DNA from: Roseobacter sp. CCS2
Lineage (GTDB): Bacteria; Pseudomonadota; Alphaproteobacteria; Rhodobacterales; Rhodobacteraceae
DNA: 64,000 bases
Assembly: GCF_000169435.1 (NCBI RefSeq)
Contig: NZ_AAYB01000004.1
Span: forward strand, 1 to 64,000
Reading direction: 5' to 3'
Shown: positions 42,475 to 51,305 of the stretch, in pieces
Numbering within the stretch: position 1 is the first letter of the stretch
Layout of the letters: the number at the start of each line of letters is the position of its first letter
Notes under the pieces: model-generated
What the model saw: the letters and a program-made list of their open reading frames with translations, nothing else
Told to the model about the DNA's origin: nothing
The model's database searches: none
Made by a program: the position numbers and the translations under genes

Positions 42475-43344
42475 ATGATGTCTGACACCCCCACCTATAC
42501 TCCACCAAAAGTCTGGACCTGGGACGCCGAAAGTGGCGGTAAGTTTGCCAACATCAATCGGCCCATCGCAGGGCCAACCCATGACAAGGATTTACCAGTC
42601 GGCAAGCATCCGTTTCAGCTGCATTCACTCGCGACGCCCAATGGGGTGAAAGTGACCGTCATGCTGGAAGAATTGTTGGCCGCGGGCCATGCCGCTGAAT
42701 ACGACGCCTGGCTGATCAACATTCAGGAAGGTGACCAATTCAGCAGCGGCTTTGTTGACGTGAACCCAAATTCCAAGATCCCTGCCCTGTTTGACAAAGA
42801 CACCGGCGTGCGGGTCTTTGAAAGCGGTGCGATCCTGCTGTATCTGGCCGAAAAATACGGGGCGTTCCTGCCAAAAAGCATGCCCGAGCGTACCGAAACG
42901 CTGAACTGGCTGTTCTGGTTGCAAGGCTCTGCCCCCTATCTTGGCGGCGGCTTTGGCCACTTTTATGCCTATGCGCCCGAGAAATTCGAATATCCCATCA
43001 ACCGCTTCGCGATGGAGGCAAAGCGCCAGTTGGATGTGCTGAACCAGCGGCTTGAAGATTGCGAATATCTGGGTGGTGACGCATATTCGATCGCCGATAT
43101 GGCCACTGCCCCGTGGTATGGCGCACTTGTCAAAGGTCAGGTCTATGAGGCGGCAGAGTTCCTTGATGTGGCATCTTATGAACACGTCAATCGCTGGGCT
43201 GATGCCGTGATGGACCGGCCCGCCTATCAACGGGGCAAAATGGTCAACCGCGCGTGGGGCGCGCCATCTGAACAACTGCGCGAACGGCATGACGCGGGGG
43301 ATTTTAACACCCAGACATGGGACAAGATCGGCGATGAAAGCTAG
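42475..43344 (+). CDS. yghU: YghU-like glutathione S-transferase (disulphide-bond oxidoreductase)
   Basis: This 289-residue cytoplasmic protein of the YghU/YfcG GST group has an N-terminal extension (PTYTPPKVWTWDAESGGKFA), the thioredoxin-like domain with LHSLATPNGVKVTVMLEELL, and a helical C-terminal domain with YSIADMATAPWYGALV. It is longer than ordinary GSTs, as YghU proteins are. Such proteins reduce disulphides or organic peroxides with glutathione. The start ATG at 42475 follows GATCGGAAGA; an ATG three bases later is equally possible. Confidence 0.88.
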   Translation: MMSDTPTYTPPKVWTWDAESGGKFANINRPIAGPTHDKDLPVGKHPFQLHSLATPNGVKVTVMLEELLAAGHAAEYDAWLINIQEGDQFSSGFVDVNPNSKIPALFDKDTGVRVFESGAILLYLAEKYGAFLPKSMPERTETLNWLFWLQGSAPYLGGGFGHFYAYAPEKFEYPINRFAMEAKRQLDVLNQRLEDCEYLGGDAYSIADMATAPWYGALVKGQVYEAAEFLDVASYEHVNRWADAVMDRPAYQRGKMVNRAWGAPSEQLRERHDAGDFNTQTWDKIGDES

Positions 43345-43374
43345 CTTTCATAAGGTGCATCTTTTGTGGTGCGC

Positions 43375-44130
43375 CTACTTCGGATTTCTGGACAGCCGGA
43401 ACATCGCAAAAATTGAAAAGGCAAGAACGATACTGAAGAATACGCACAACAGCATAATGCCAAATGGCATGTCGCTTCCGGGTAGAAAATACGAGTAAAC
43501 CCCATAGATCATCGCCGCCAACATAAAAAGCATGCCACCGCCAAGACAGACATCCATCAGTAAAAAGGCACCGAATTGATCAAGCCTTTTGGACTTGCGG
43601 CCCAGTGTAAAGAACAAGACCTGCGTTAAGATATAACCAAGGATCGTCAGCATCACGACGAGCCCCAGATAAAGCCCAATTGACGCAAGTGAAATGACCT
43701 GCAACGGCCTGCCATCTTGATAAGCAACGGTGACCTTGGTCCCGATCACAGGTTCCGCACCGCTTCTGATATCGCCTTTCTGCGTGATTGCGCGCCCGGC
43801 GCTGTCAGTGAACCGCAGCATTGGGGTGTGCATCAAAGTACGCTCCGTGAAACCATCGCTGCCACGGGTTTCTTCCCACGCACTACTGACCCCTACAATT
43901 GTTGCTTCATACTTGGGTGAGACAACCATGCGATGGATTGACTGGGCACCAATAGCCACGAACATAAAAAACAGGGTGGACATCGTCACCAAGACAAATC
44001 CGAAAAACAGGTTTGTTCCGATCCCAATAGGCTTGCCATTCTTGGACCAACGACGGCTGACGCCAGCCATCAGCAGAACCCCGAAAAGGATGGATGCAAA
44101 AAAGAGGTAACCCATAGGCGTCACTGTCAT
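43375..44130 (-). CDS. DUF3592-type membrane protein
   Basis: This 251-residue protein has a membrane part at the N-terminus (about 6-25 and 40-65), a beta-type soluble domain of about 90 residues (EATIVGVSSAWEETRG..., LRFTDSAGRAITQKGDI, PVIGTKVTVAYQDG), and two to three more helices at 150-240. This is the DUF3592 layout. Function is unknown. It stands alone, just upstream of and divergent from the ilvB leader region. No lipobox or catalytic motif is seen. Confidence 0.75.
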   Translation of the reverse strand: MTVTPMGYLFFASILFGVLLMAGVSRRWSKNGKPIGIGTNLFFGFVLVTMSTLFFMFVAIGAQSIHRMVVSPKYEATIVGVSSAWEETRGSDGFTERTLMHTPMLRFTDSAGRAITQKGDIRSGAEPVIGTKVTVAYQDGRPLQVISLASIGLYLGLVVMLTILGYILTQVLFFTLGRKSKRLDQFGAFLLMDVCLGGGMLFMLAAMIYGVYSYFLPGSDMPFGIMLLCVFFSIVLAFSIFAMFRLSRNPK

Positions 44131-44318
44131 GGCGCCTGCCTAACTGTTGCATCATCCAGATCAAGCCCCGATGCAAATAACAGATCATTGAAGACAGGCC
44201 CAAAATAGACCCCGGAAAGAAAGTTGCGAAAATCCGCTCTTTTGCGACATTTTCTCCATTACGGCTGTTGACCCCCCTTGAGCTGCGCACTAATGTCGCC
44301 GCATAAGAAGGAAACCTA

Positions 44319-44366
44319 ATGACACACGTCGTACTCATTGTGAGAAAAGCGCGCATGGGCCGGTAA
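44319..44366 (+). CDS. ilvB leader peptide (attenuator)
   Basis: This is a 15-residue frame, MTHVVLIVRKARMGR, with AAGGA before its ATG. Four of its codons in a row encode branched-chain amino acids (Val, Val, Leu, Ile) with another Val next, the classic sensor of charged valine, leucine and isoleucine tRNAs. It lies 90 bases before ilvB and is followed by a hairpin and a terminator. It was found by reading, being far too short for a gene finder. Confidence 0.85.
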   Translation: MTHVVLIVRKARMGR

Positions 44367-44417
44367 CGGTAAGACCATAATGATCCCATGCGCCCCCGAT
44401 ACTTCGGGGGTTTTTTT
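44351..44417 (+). terminator. ilvBN attenuator: upstream hairpin plus intrinsic terminator
   Basis: GCGCATGGG (44351-44359) pairs perfectly with CCCATGCGC (44385-44393). Directly adjoining, CCCCCGA (44393-44399) pairs with TCGGGGG (44404-44410) followed by seven T (44411-44417). The first stem's left arm lies inside the end of the leader-peptide frame, so ribosome position would decide which structures form. Confidence 0.85.
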
Positions 44418-44455
44418 ATGACTACGGCAAAGATAGGCGATAGGACGCGAGACAA

Positions 44456-46210
44456 ATGACAAAAGCCATGACGGGCGCAAAAATGGTCGTTCAGGCACTG
44501 ATTGATCAGGGCGTGGACACAGTCTTTGGATACCCCGGTGGTGCCGTCCTACCGATCTATGACGAGATTTTTCAGCAAAACAGCATCAAGCATGTCTTGG
44601 TCCGCCACGAACAGGGGGCGGTGCATGCCGCCGAAGGTTATGCCCGCTCGACTGGGAAACCCGGTGTTGCTTTGGTGACCTCTGGCCCCGGTGCAACAAA
44701 CGCTGTGACCGGGTTGACCGATGCGCTGATGGACAGCATTCCGATTGTCGTGCTGACCGGTCAGGTGCCGACTTTCATGATCGGATCAGATGCGTTTCAG
44801 GAATGCGATACGGTTGGCATCACACGCCCTTGCACCAAGCATAACTGGCTGGTGAAAGAGACTGATAAACTGTCGTCGGTCCTGCACGAAGCATTCCACA
44901 TCGCCACATCCGGCCGCCCCGGCCCTGTGGTGATCGACATTCCCAAGGACGTGCAGTTCGCGACCGGCACATATACAGAGGCACGTCAGGTCGAGACCCA
45001 TTATAACCCGCAAGTAAAGGGTGACATGGAGATGATCACCGAACTGGCGGCGGCAATGGAAAAAGCCAAGCGGCCTTTGTTCTATACGGGTGGCGGTGTC
45101 ATCAATTCTGGCCCTGCCGCGTCGCAGTTGCTGCGCGAATTGGTGGCCGCAACAGGTTTCCCGATCACATCCACGCTGATGGGTCTGGGCTGTTATCCGG
45201 CGTCTGGCGACAACTGGCTGGGTATGCTGGGCATGCATGGTCTTTATGAGGCCAACATGGCGATGCACGACTGCGATCTGATGATCAACATCGGCGCGCG
45301 CTTTGACGATCGGATCACGGGGCGTCTGGATGCGTTCAGCCCCGGATCAACCAAGGCGCATATTGATATTGATGCGTCCTCCATCAACAAGGTGATCAAG
45401 GTCGATATTCCGATTTTGGGTGATGTCGCGCATGTGTTGGAAGACCTGCTGAACGTCTGGAAAGCCCGCGGGCGCAAGACCGACAAAGAGAACGTCCAGA
45501 AATGGTGGCACCAGATCAATGACTGGAAGAAGGTCGACTGCCTGGCGTTCGAGCAAAAGGGCAAGGTGATCAAACCGCAATACGCCCTGTCGCGTCTGGA
45601 AGAGCTGACCAAGAAACACGACCGGTACATTTGTACCGAAGTGGGCCAGCACCAGATGTGGGCGGCGCAATATCTGGGGTTCGAAGACCCGAACCGTTGG
45701 ATGACATCCGGTGGTCTGGGCACCATGGGTTACGGTTTTCCGGCCTCTATCGGTGTGCAAATGGGGCATCCTGATGCGCTGGTGATCAACGTGGCCGGTG
45801 AAGCATCTTGGCTGATGAACATGCAGGAACTGGGCACGGCAATGCAATACGGCCTGCCCGTCAAACAGTTCATCCTGAACAATGAACGGCTGGGCATGGT
45901 ACGCCAGTGGCAGGAACTGTTGCATGGGGAACGCTATTCCAGCAGCTGGTCGGAATCGCTGCCTGATTTCGTGAAACTGGCCGAGGCGTTTGGCGCAAAG
46001 GGTATTATCTGTGACGATCCAGACAATTTGGACGATGCGATCATGGAAATGCTGACCCACGACGGCCCCGTCCTGTTCGATTGTCTGGTGGAAAAGCACG
46101 AAAACTGCTTCCCGATGATCCCATCGGGCAAACCACATAACGAAATGCTGCTGGGTGAGAATGCGGATGTGGCGAATGCGATCAAGTCCGATGGTGCGGT
46201 GATGGTCTAA
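44456..46210 (+). CDS. ilvB: Acetolactate synthase, large (catalytic) subunit
   Basis: This 584-residue thiamine diphosphate and FAD enzyme catalyses the first common step of valine, leucine and isoleucine synthesis, condensing two pyruvates or pyruvate with 2-oxobutyrate. VFGYPGGAVLPIYDEI and RHEQGAVHAAEGYARS carry the catalytic Glu region; GGLGTMGYGFPASIGVQMG and NVAGEASWLMNMQEL with ILNNERLGMV form the ThDP site. The last has GEA where many enzymes have GDG, usual in alphaproteobacteria. Preceded by a leader-peptide attenuator and followed by ilvN 48 bases on. Confidence 0.96.
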   Translation: MTKAMTGAKMVVQALIDQGVDTVFGYPGGAVLPIYDEIFQQNSIKHVLVRHEQGAVHAAEGYARSTGKPGVALVTSGPGATNAVTGLTDALMDSIPIVVLTGQVPTFMIGSDAFQECDTVGITRPCTKHNWLVKETDKLSSVLHEAFHIATSGRPGPVVIDIPKDVQFATGTYTEARQVETHYNPQVKGDMEMITELAAAMEKAKRPLFYTGGGVINSGPAASQLLRELVAATGFPITSTLMGLGCYPASGDNWLGMLGMHGLYEANMAMHDCDLMINIGARFDDRITGRLDAFSPGSTKAHIDIDASSINKVIKVDIPILGDVAHVLEDLLNVWKARGRKTDKENVQKWWHQINDWKKVDCLAFEQKGKVIKPQYALSRLEELTKKHDRYICTEVGQHQMWAAQYLGFEDPNRWMTSGGLGTMGYGFPASIGVQMGHPDALVINVAGEASWLMNMQELGTAMQYGLPVKQFILNNERLGMVRQWQELLHGERYSSSWSESLPDFVKLAEAFGAKGIICDDPDNLDDAIMEMLTHDGPVLFDCLVEKHENCFPMIPSGKPHNEMLLGENADVANAIKSDGAVMV

Positions 46211-46257
46211 CGACTACCCCGCTGACCTGATTTAGTTACAAGATAAAGGGACATCAC

Positions 46258-46824
46258 ATGTCACCGCTCAAAATCAAAAAAGGCGCGACCAGCCACTCCG
46301 CCTATGATCTACGCCCCAACTTTTCTGACAAAGAAGAGCGCCATACACTTGCCGTTCTGGTCGAAAACGAACCGGGCGTGCTGTCGCGCGTCATCGGCCT
46401 TTTCGCTGGCCGTGGGTACAACATCGACAGCCTGACCGTGGCAGAGGTGGATCATCTGGGCCACCGTTCGCGCATCACGATTGTCACATCTGGTACGCCG
46501 CAGATTATCGTTCAGATCAAGGCGCAACTGGGCCGCATCGTGGATGTGCATAAGGTCAACGACCTGACCGTCGAAGGGCCGTCCGTGGAACGTGAACTGG
46601 CGCTGTTCAAAGTCACAGGCACAGGCAATGATCGCATTGAAGCGATCCGTCTGGCCGATATTTTTAGGGCAAGTGTGGTCGATAGCACCTTGGAATCATT
46701 TGTTTTTGAGATCACAGGCACACCCGAAAAAATTGATGCTTTCGCAGAACTCATGCGGCCCTTGGGGCTGGAAGAGATTGCGCGCACGGGTGTCGCGGCA
46801 CTGTCGCGCGGCGCTGTCGCCTAG
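46258..46824 (+). CDS. ilvN: Acetolactate synthase, small (regulatory) subunit
   Basis: This 188-residue regulatory subunit binds valine and activates and feedback-inhibits IlvB. The N-terminal ACT domain is clear (HTLAVLVENEPGVLSRVIGL, FAGRGYNIDSLTVAEVD), followed by the C-terminal domain with LALFKVTG and MRPLGLEEIARTGVAAL. Length is typical for the longer small subunit. It is expressed with ilvB under the same attenuator. AAAGGGACATC precedes the ATG. Confidence 0.96.
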   Translation: MSPLKIKKGATSHSAYDLRPNFSDKEERHTLAVLVENEPGVLSRVIGLFAGRGYNIDSLTVAEVDHLGHRSRITIVTSGTPQIIVQIKAQLGRIVDVHKVNDLTVEGPSVERELALFKVTGTGNDRIEAIRLADIFRASVVDSTLESFVFEITGTPEKIDAFAELMRPLGLEEIARTGVAALSRGAVA

Positions 46825-46952
46825 TACAAAATGCCCGCCCAAAGGGAGGTTTGAGCGCGCATTTCGCAATCCCCCGCGCCCGATTGGGGCGTGACGCGAG
46901 GGACGCAGTGGGTGACCCGGATCAGCGGCTGATCTGGGCCACGCGCCACTTA

Positions 46953-47195
46953 TTAGGCCGGCAGCAGGCCAGCTTCTGTTGCAACTGCGATTTCGTCCGC
47001 ATCCAACAGGCCATCGCCGGATGTATCGAGAACTGTGAAGTCATCCTCGGACATCTCAGGCATTACGGCCTGAAGCTCTGGATAGCTGTACATGCCGTCG
47101 CCGTTGATATCGATCGCGGCGTCTTGGGCAAAGCTGGGAACAGCCAGCGCGGAAAGTACTGCAATTGGTGCGATCAGCTTAAGTGTACGAGTCAT
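46953..47195 (-). CDS. Small secreted EF-hand protein
   Basis: This 80-residue protein has a signal peptide (MTRTLKLIAPIAVLSALAVPSFA-Q) and two EF-hand loops, DINGDGMYSYPE and DTSGDGLLDADE, each with Asp, Asn/Ser, Asp and a closing Glu in calcium-binding positions. The ATG at 47195 follows AGGAGAAAAAA. It is periplasmic, presumably a calcium-binding or calcium-buffering protein, common in Rhodobacterales and often in several copies. No partner gene adjoins it. Confidence 0.88.
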   Translation of the reverse strand: MTRTLKLIAPIAVLSALAVPSFAQDAAIDINGDGMYSYPELQAVMPEMSEDDFTVLDTSGDGLLDADEIAVATEAGLLPA

Positions 47196-47524
47196 TTTTT
47201 TTCTCCTATTAGGACATGAAGAAGACATTTTTGCCTTCACCGAAACAATTGGACGTCCTCATGCGATCTTTCCATAGCTCCCCCGCAAAGAGAAGTTTTG
47301 CGGCGTTCTTGCGCCAAATTTTGCGTCAGTGATGCGCAAAAGCACGCTGAGATTTCCCACCGCCGTCCTAACTGGCAAATGTGGGCCGAGGACCTTGGCG
47401 TCAAGTGGCAAACTTTGGCCCATTGCGGGTTTTTGATGTCGCTGTGAGAAAAGTCGCCGTCGCGCCCAGACGGCATCAAGATAGACCGATCTGCCATGAT
47501 TTTCCTACCAAGAGGATGTATATC
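47196..47524. other. Intergenic region with inverted repeat
   Basis: This 329-base gap between the EF-hand and Rieske oxygenase genes holds no credible gene. It contains TTTTGCG (47319-47325) and its complement CGCAAAA (47335-47341) with a 9-base spacer, and further TTTTGCG-like words nearby. It probably carries promoters of both divergent genes. Confidence 0.45.
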
Positions 47525-48679
47525 ATGGCCAAAGACATTCCCGCGCAGACCCTTGATGCAGTGCGTCAGCCGATCGAGACCGCAAACGGGCTGCCAAACG
47601 CGCATTATATCAGCCCTGATGTGTTTGCCGTCGAAAAGCAGGCGGTGCTTTGTGCCAACTGGGCGGGCCTTGCCGTGGCTGCCGATGTGCCCGAACCCGG
47701 CGATGCCAAACCGATAGAATTTCTTGGCATGCCATTGCTACTGGTCCGCGACCGCCAAGGGCGGGTGCGTGTATTTCAGAATATTTGCCGCCATCGCGGC
47801 ATGATCCTTGTATCCGAGCCAAAGAAAATCGAAGGCGCGATCCGCTGCCCTTATCATTCGTGGTGTTATTCCACCGATGGCAAACTGGTCAGCACACCCC
47901 ATGTCGGCGGTCCCGGTCATAATACCCATGACGCTATCGACAAATCCCTGCTAGGCTTGATCGAGGTGCGCAGCCATATCTGGTTCGACACCGTGTTCAT
48001 CAATATCGACGGCAACGCAGACCCTTTTGAGGAGGTCCACGCCGATCTGATTGCCCGGTGGTCTGATTTTGATCAGCCGATGTATCATGGCGGTGCTGAC
48101 AGTACCTTTGTCCTGCCTGTCAAAACCAACTGGAAGCTGGCGGTCGAAAACTATTGCGAAAGCTATCACCTGCCTTGGGTGCACCCCGGCCTTAACAGCT
48201 ATTCCCGGTTAGAGGATCACTATAACATTGATGAAAAGGGCAAGTTTTCGGGTCAGGGCACCTATGTCTATCGCCAGTTAAAGGGTGACGATGGTGCGGT
48301 GTTCCCCGATTTTGCTGACCTCGATGACAAATGGGCAGAAGGCGGTGAATATATCACCGTCTACCCCAATGTGCTTGTCGGCGTGCAGCGCGATCATGCC
48401 TTTGTCATTGTGCTGGAACCCGTCAGCTTTGAAGAAACACGCGAACATATTCACCTTTATTATGCGACCCCTCAGACAGACGATGCTTTACGCGCCAAGA
48501 ATACTGTCCAATGGCGCGGGATTTTCGAAGAAGACCTCTTTGTTGTCGAAGGCATGCAAAAGGGCCGCTATGCACCCGGTTTCGACGGCGGTCGTTTCAG
48601 TCCCGCGATGGACGGGCCGACCCACTGTTTTCATGACTGGGTGGCTGGCAAGATCGCGGATCACGTCGCGCGCGCATGA
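47525..48679 (+). CDS. Rieske-type ring-hydroxylating oxygenase, alpha subunit
   Basis: This 384-residue oxygenase component has a Rieske [2Fe-2S] site CRHRG...CPYHSW (C88, H90, C108, H111) and a C-terminal catalytic domain whose mononuclear iron ligands lie in AVENYCESYHLPWVHPGL (two His) and an Asp later. The ATG at 47525 follows AAGAGGATG; the upstream frame is rejected. No ferredoxin, reductase or beta-subunit gene is beside it, so it must borrow electron carriers. The family includes choline- or carnitine-type monooxygenases (GbcA/CntA-like) as well as aromatic dioxygenases; the substrate is open. Confidence 0.88.
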   Translation: MAKDIPAQTLDAVRQPIETANGLPNAHYISPDVFAVEKQAVLCANWAGLAVAADVPEPGDAKPIEFLGMPLLLVRDRQGRVRVFQNICRHRGMILVSEPKKIEGAIRCPYHSWCYSTDGKLVSTPHVGGPGHNTHDAIDKSLLGLIEVRSHIWFDTVFINIDGNADPFEEVHADLIARWSDFDQPMYHGGADSTFVLPVKTNWKLAVENYCESYHLPWVHPGLNSYSRLEDHYNIDEKGKFSGQGTYVYRQLKGDDGAVFPDFADLDDKWAEGGEYITVYPNVLVGVQRDHAFVIVLEPVSFEETREHIHLYYATPQTDDALRAKNTVQWRGIFEEDLFVVEGMQKGRYAPGFDGGRFSPAMDGPTHCFHDWVAGKIADHVARA

Positions 48680-48885
48680 TGATGCTTCACGACCGCCTGC
48701 TTGACGCGCATGCATGCGATGACAAGACCGCGTTAATCGCCCTTTATACCGAAGCGGCCGACAGCACTGGTGATATCAACGCCGCCTGCTTCTACCTTAC
48801 TCACGCCTATATCTTCGCGCTTGAGCTGGGTGATCCAGCATCGGTGCCACTTTATCGGCGACTAAAGGCACAAGGTCGCGTCTGA
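48676..48885 (+). CDS. Small conserved protein coupled to the Rieske oxygenase
   Basis: This 69-residue helical protein starts MMMLHDRLLDAHACDDKTAL. Its ATG overlaps the oxygenase stop codon (ATGATG at 48676), so it is translated with it. It has the look of a short TPR-like segment (CFYLTHAYIFALELGD). I do not know its function; it may assist the oxygenase, or simply share the transcript with it and the nucleoside hydrolase gene that follows. Confidence 0.7.
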   Translation: MMMLHDRLLDAHACDDKTALIALYTEAADSTGDINAACFYLTHAYIFALELGDPASVPLYRRLKAQGRV

Positions 48886-48945
48886 CCCCTTGCCCCTGCC
48901 CGCCCTTCGGCCCACGTTGGGGTCAAGCAAGACAGGACAAAAAGC

Positions 48946-49887
48946 ATGGCCCCCCGCAAGATCATCATCGACACTGACCCCGGCCAAGATGACGCGGTCG
49001 CGATCCTGCTTGCCCTTGCCTCGCCCGAAGATATTGACGTGTTGGGGATTACGGCGGTCGCGGGCAATGTCCCGCTCCCCCTGACCGAAAAGAACGCGCG
49101 GATTGTGTGTGAACTGGCACGCAAGCCCGACACACGCGTGTTTGCAGGCTGCGATACCCCGATGAAACGCAAGCTGGTCACAGCAGAACACGTGCATGGC
49201 AAGACCGGTCTTGATGGTCCGCAAATGGCCGACCCGACGATGCCATTGCAAGACCAGCACGCGGTCGATTTCATTATTGAGACATTGCGCCACGAACCCA
49301 GCGGCACCGTCACGCTGTGCCCCATTGGCCCACTAACCAATATCGCAACGGCGTTTGAGCGCGCACCGGATATCATCAACCGTGTGCAAGAGATTGTTCT
49401 GATGGGCGGCGCTTACTTTGAGGTGGGCAATATCACCCCGACCGCAGAATTTAACATCTATGTGGACCCAGAGGCGGCCAAGATCGTCTTTGGCGCAGGT
49501 GCCCCGCTGGTGGTGATGCCTTTGGATGTCACACACAAGGCCTTGACGACACATAACCGCATTGACGCCTTCCGGTCCATGCACACCAAAGTGGGCGACA
49601 TGGTCGCCGCCTGGACCGATTTTTTCGAACGCTTCGATATGGAGAAATACGGATCAGAGGGTGCGCCGCTGCACGACCCCTGCACCATTGCCTATCTGAT
49701 TGAACCGCAACTGTTCGAAGGCCGTCACATCAACGTGGAAATTGAGACCGAGGCCGAACTGACCCTTGGCATGACCGTCGCGGATTGGTGGCGTGTGACG
49801 GACCGTCCGGCCAATGCGATGTTCATGAAAGATATCGACGCGTCTGGGTTCTATGCGCTGCTTGCAGCACGACTGGCGCGGCTGTGA
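48946..49887 (+). CDS. Nucleoside hydrolase (inosine-uridine preferring family)
   Basis: This 313-residue enzyme cleaves the N-glycosidic bond of ribonucleosides to give ribose and base. The calcium-binding DTDPGQDD lies at residues 9-16; further motifs are TAVAGNVPL, LCPIGPLTNIA, LMGGAYFEVGN with TAEFNIYVDPEAA, and a late HDPCTIAYL with its Asp. Length and motifs are typical. selO follows almost at once (GTGA overlap or 2-base gap), suggesting one operon. Confidence 0.93.
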   Translation: MAPRKIIIDTDPGQDDAVAILLALASPEDIDVLGITAVAGNVPLPLTEKNARIVCELARKPDTRVFAGCDTPMKRKLVTAEHVHGKTGLDGPQMADPTMPLQDQHAVDFIIETLRHEPSGTVTLCPIGPLTNIATAFERAPDIINRVQEIVLMGGAYFEVGNITPTAEFNIYVDPEAAKIVFGAGAPLVVMPLDVTHKALTTHNRIDAFRSMHTKVGDMVAAWTDFFERFDMEKYGSEGAPLHDPCTIAYLIEPQLFEGRHINVEIETEAELTLGMTVADWWRVTDRPANAMFMKDIDASGFYALLAARLARL

Positions 49888-49889
49888 AG

Positions 49890-51305
49890 ATGCATATTCC
49901 TTTTGAAAATTCCTACGCACAACTGCCAGCGCAGATGTATACGGCGCAATTGCCGACGCCTGTGAAAGCGCCGCAGATGATTGTGGCGAACGTCGATTTG
50001 GCGAAGATCCTTGGCATTGATCCGGCGGACCTGATGACACCCGAAGCGGCACAGGTATTTGCCGGAAACCATATTCCCGATGGGGCGGCCCCCCTTGCCC
50101 AAGTCTATGCGGGTCATCAGTTTGGCAACTGGAACCCGCAATTGGGCGACGGGCGCGCGGTGCTGCTGGGCGAGGTCATTGGCACTGACGGTATCCGCCG
50201 CGATATCCAACTCAAAGGGTCTGGCCCGACCCCCTATTCGCGTCGCGGTGACGGACGCGCGTGGCTGGGTCCGGTGATGCGCGAATATCTGGTAAGCGAG
50301 GCGATGCATGCGATGGGCGTGCCAACAACCCGCGCGCTGGCCGCTGTGACAACGGGTGAGGATGTCTACCGCGAAGAGGTTCTTCCCGGCGCGGTCATCG
50401 CCCGCGTGGCGCAAAGCCATATCCGCGTCGGCACGTTCCAGTTCTTTGCCAGCCGCGGCGATATGATGGCGCTGCACGCACTGACAGATCATGTGATTGC
50501 GCGGCACTATCCACAGGCGAACGGTCCTGCAGAACTGCTTGATCTGGTCATTGCCCGCTACGCCAAGCTGATCGCGAAATGGATGGGTTTGGGGTTCATC
50601 CACGGTGTGATGAATACCGACAATGTGTCGATTGCCGGTGAAACAATCGACTATGGGCCTTGCGCCTTCATCGACGGCTTTCACCCTGACAGCGTGTTCA
50701 GCGCCATTGATCAGTACGGGCGCTATGCCTATGCCAACCAGCCCGCAATCGGGGCTTGGAATATGGCGCAGTTTGCGACCTCACTGATCCCATTGATGCC
50801 TGACCGAGAGGCGGCGATTGAAGATTTCACCGCCGCTGTGCACCGGATGCCAAGGATTTATGAGGCCGAGTGGCTCAAGGTCTTCGGCGCAAAGCTAGGG
50901 CTTGCAAACCCGATAGAGGATGACCGCACCCTGATTACCGATCTTTTGGATCTGATGACGAAAGACGGGGCAGATTTCACCAATACTTTCGCCAGTCTGG
51001 GTAGTGCCAGCGCACGGGACCAATTCATCAAACGCGACGCCTTTGATGCCTGGGCAAACCGCTGGCATTTGCGCAAATCAGATGATGCAGCATCCATCAT
51101 GGCGCAAGCCAACCCGCAGATCATCCCGCGCAATCACCGCATAGAAGAAGCCATCGTTGCTGGACGCAAAGGTGACTACGCCCCGTTCCACGCGCTTTTG
51201 GCAGCCATCACCACCCCCTACGCCGCCTTGACCGGCGACACCGCCCCCTTTGCACGTGCGCCAAGCAAAGATGAACAGGTTACGCGGACATTTTGCGGGA
51301 CCTAA
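49890..51305 (+). CDS. selO: Protein adenylyltransferase SelO (YdiU family)
   Basis: This 471-residue pseudokinase-fold enzyme transfers AMP to protein Ser, Thr or Tyr residues, linked to redox homeostasis. Motifs include QFGNWNPQLGDGRAV (ATP-binding loop), QLKGSGPTPYSRRGDGRAWLGP, and the catalytic HGVMNTDNVSIAGETIDYGPCAFIDGF split over about residues 236-262. A cysteine sits near the C-terminus (TFCGT), where eukaryotic SelO has selenocysteine. It starts at ATG 49890, or at GTG 49884 overlapping the nucleoside hydrolase stop. It overlaps the convergent EamA gene by 26 bases. Confidence 0.94.
   Translation: MHIPFENSYAQLPAQMYTAQLPTPVKAPQMIVANVDLAKILGIDPADLMTPEAAQVFAGNHIPDGAAPLAQVYAGHQFGNWNPQLGDGRAVLLGEVIGTDGIRRDIQLKGSGPTPYSRRGDGRAWLGPVMREYLVSEAMHAMGVPTTRALAAVTTGEDVYREEVLPGAVIARVAQSHIRVGTFQFFASRGDMMALHALTDHVIARHYPQANGPAELLDLVIARYAKLIAKWMGLGFIHGVMNTDNVSIAGETIDYGPCAFIDGFHPDSVFSAIDQYGRYAYANQPAIGAWNMAQFATSLIPLMPDREAAIEDFTAAVHRMPRIYEAEWLKVFGAKLGLANPIEDDRTLITDLLDLMTKDGADFTNTFASLGSASARDQFIKRDAFDAWANRWHLRKSDDAASIMAQANPQIIPRNHRIEEAIVAGRKGDYAPFHALLAAITTPYAALTGDTAPFARAPSKDEQVTRTFCGT

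Noticed and set aside
47237..47605. 122-residue minus-strand frame between the EF-hand and Rieske genes
   Set aside because: It is antisense to the well supported start of the oxygenase gene and has a shadow-like composition.
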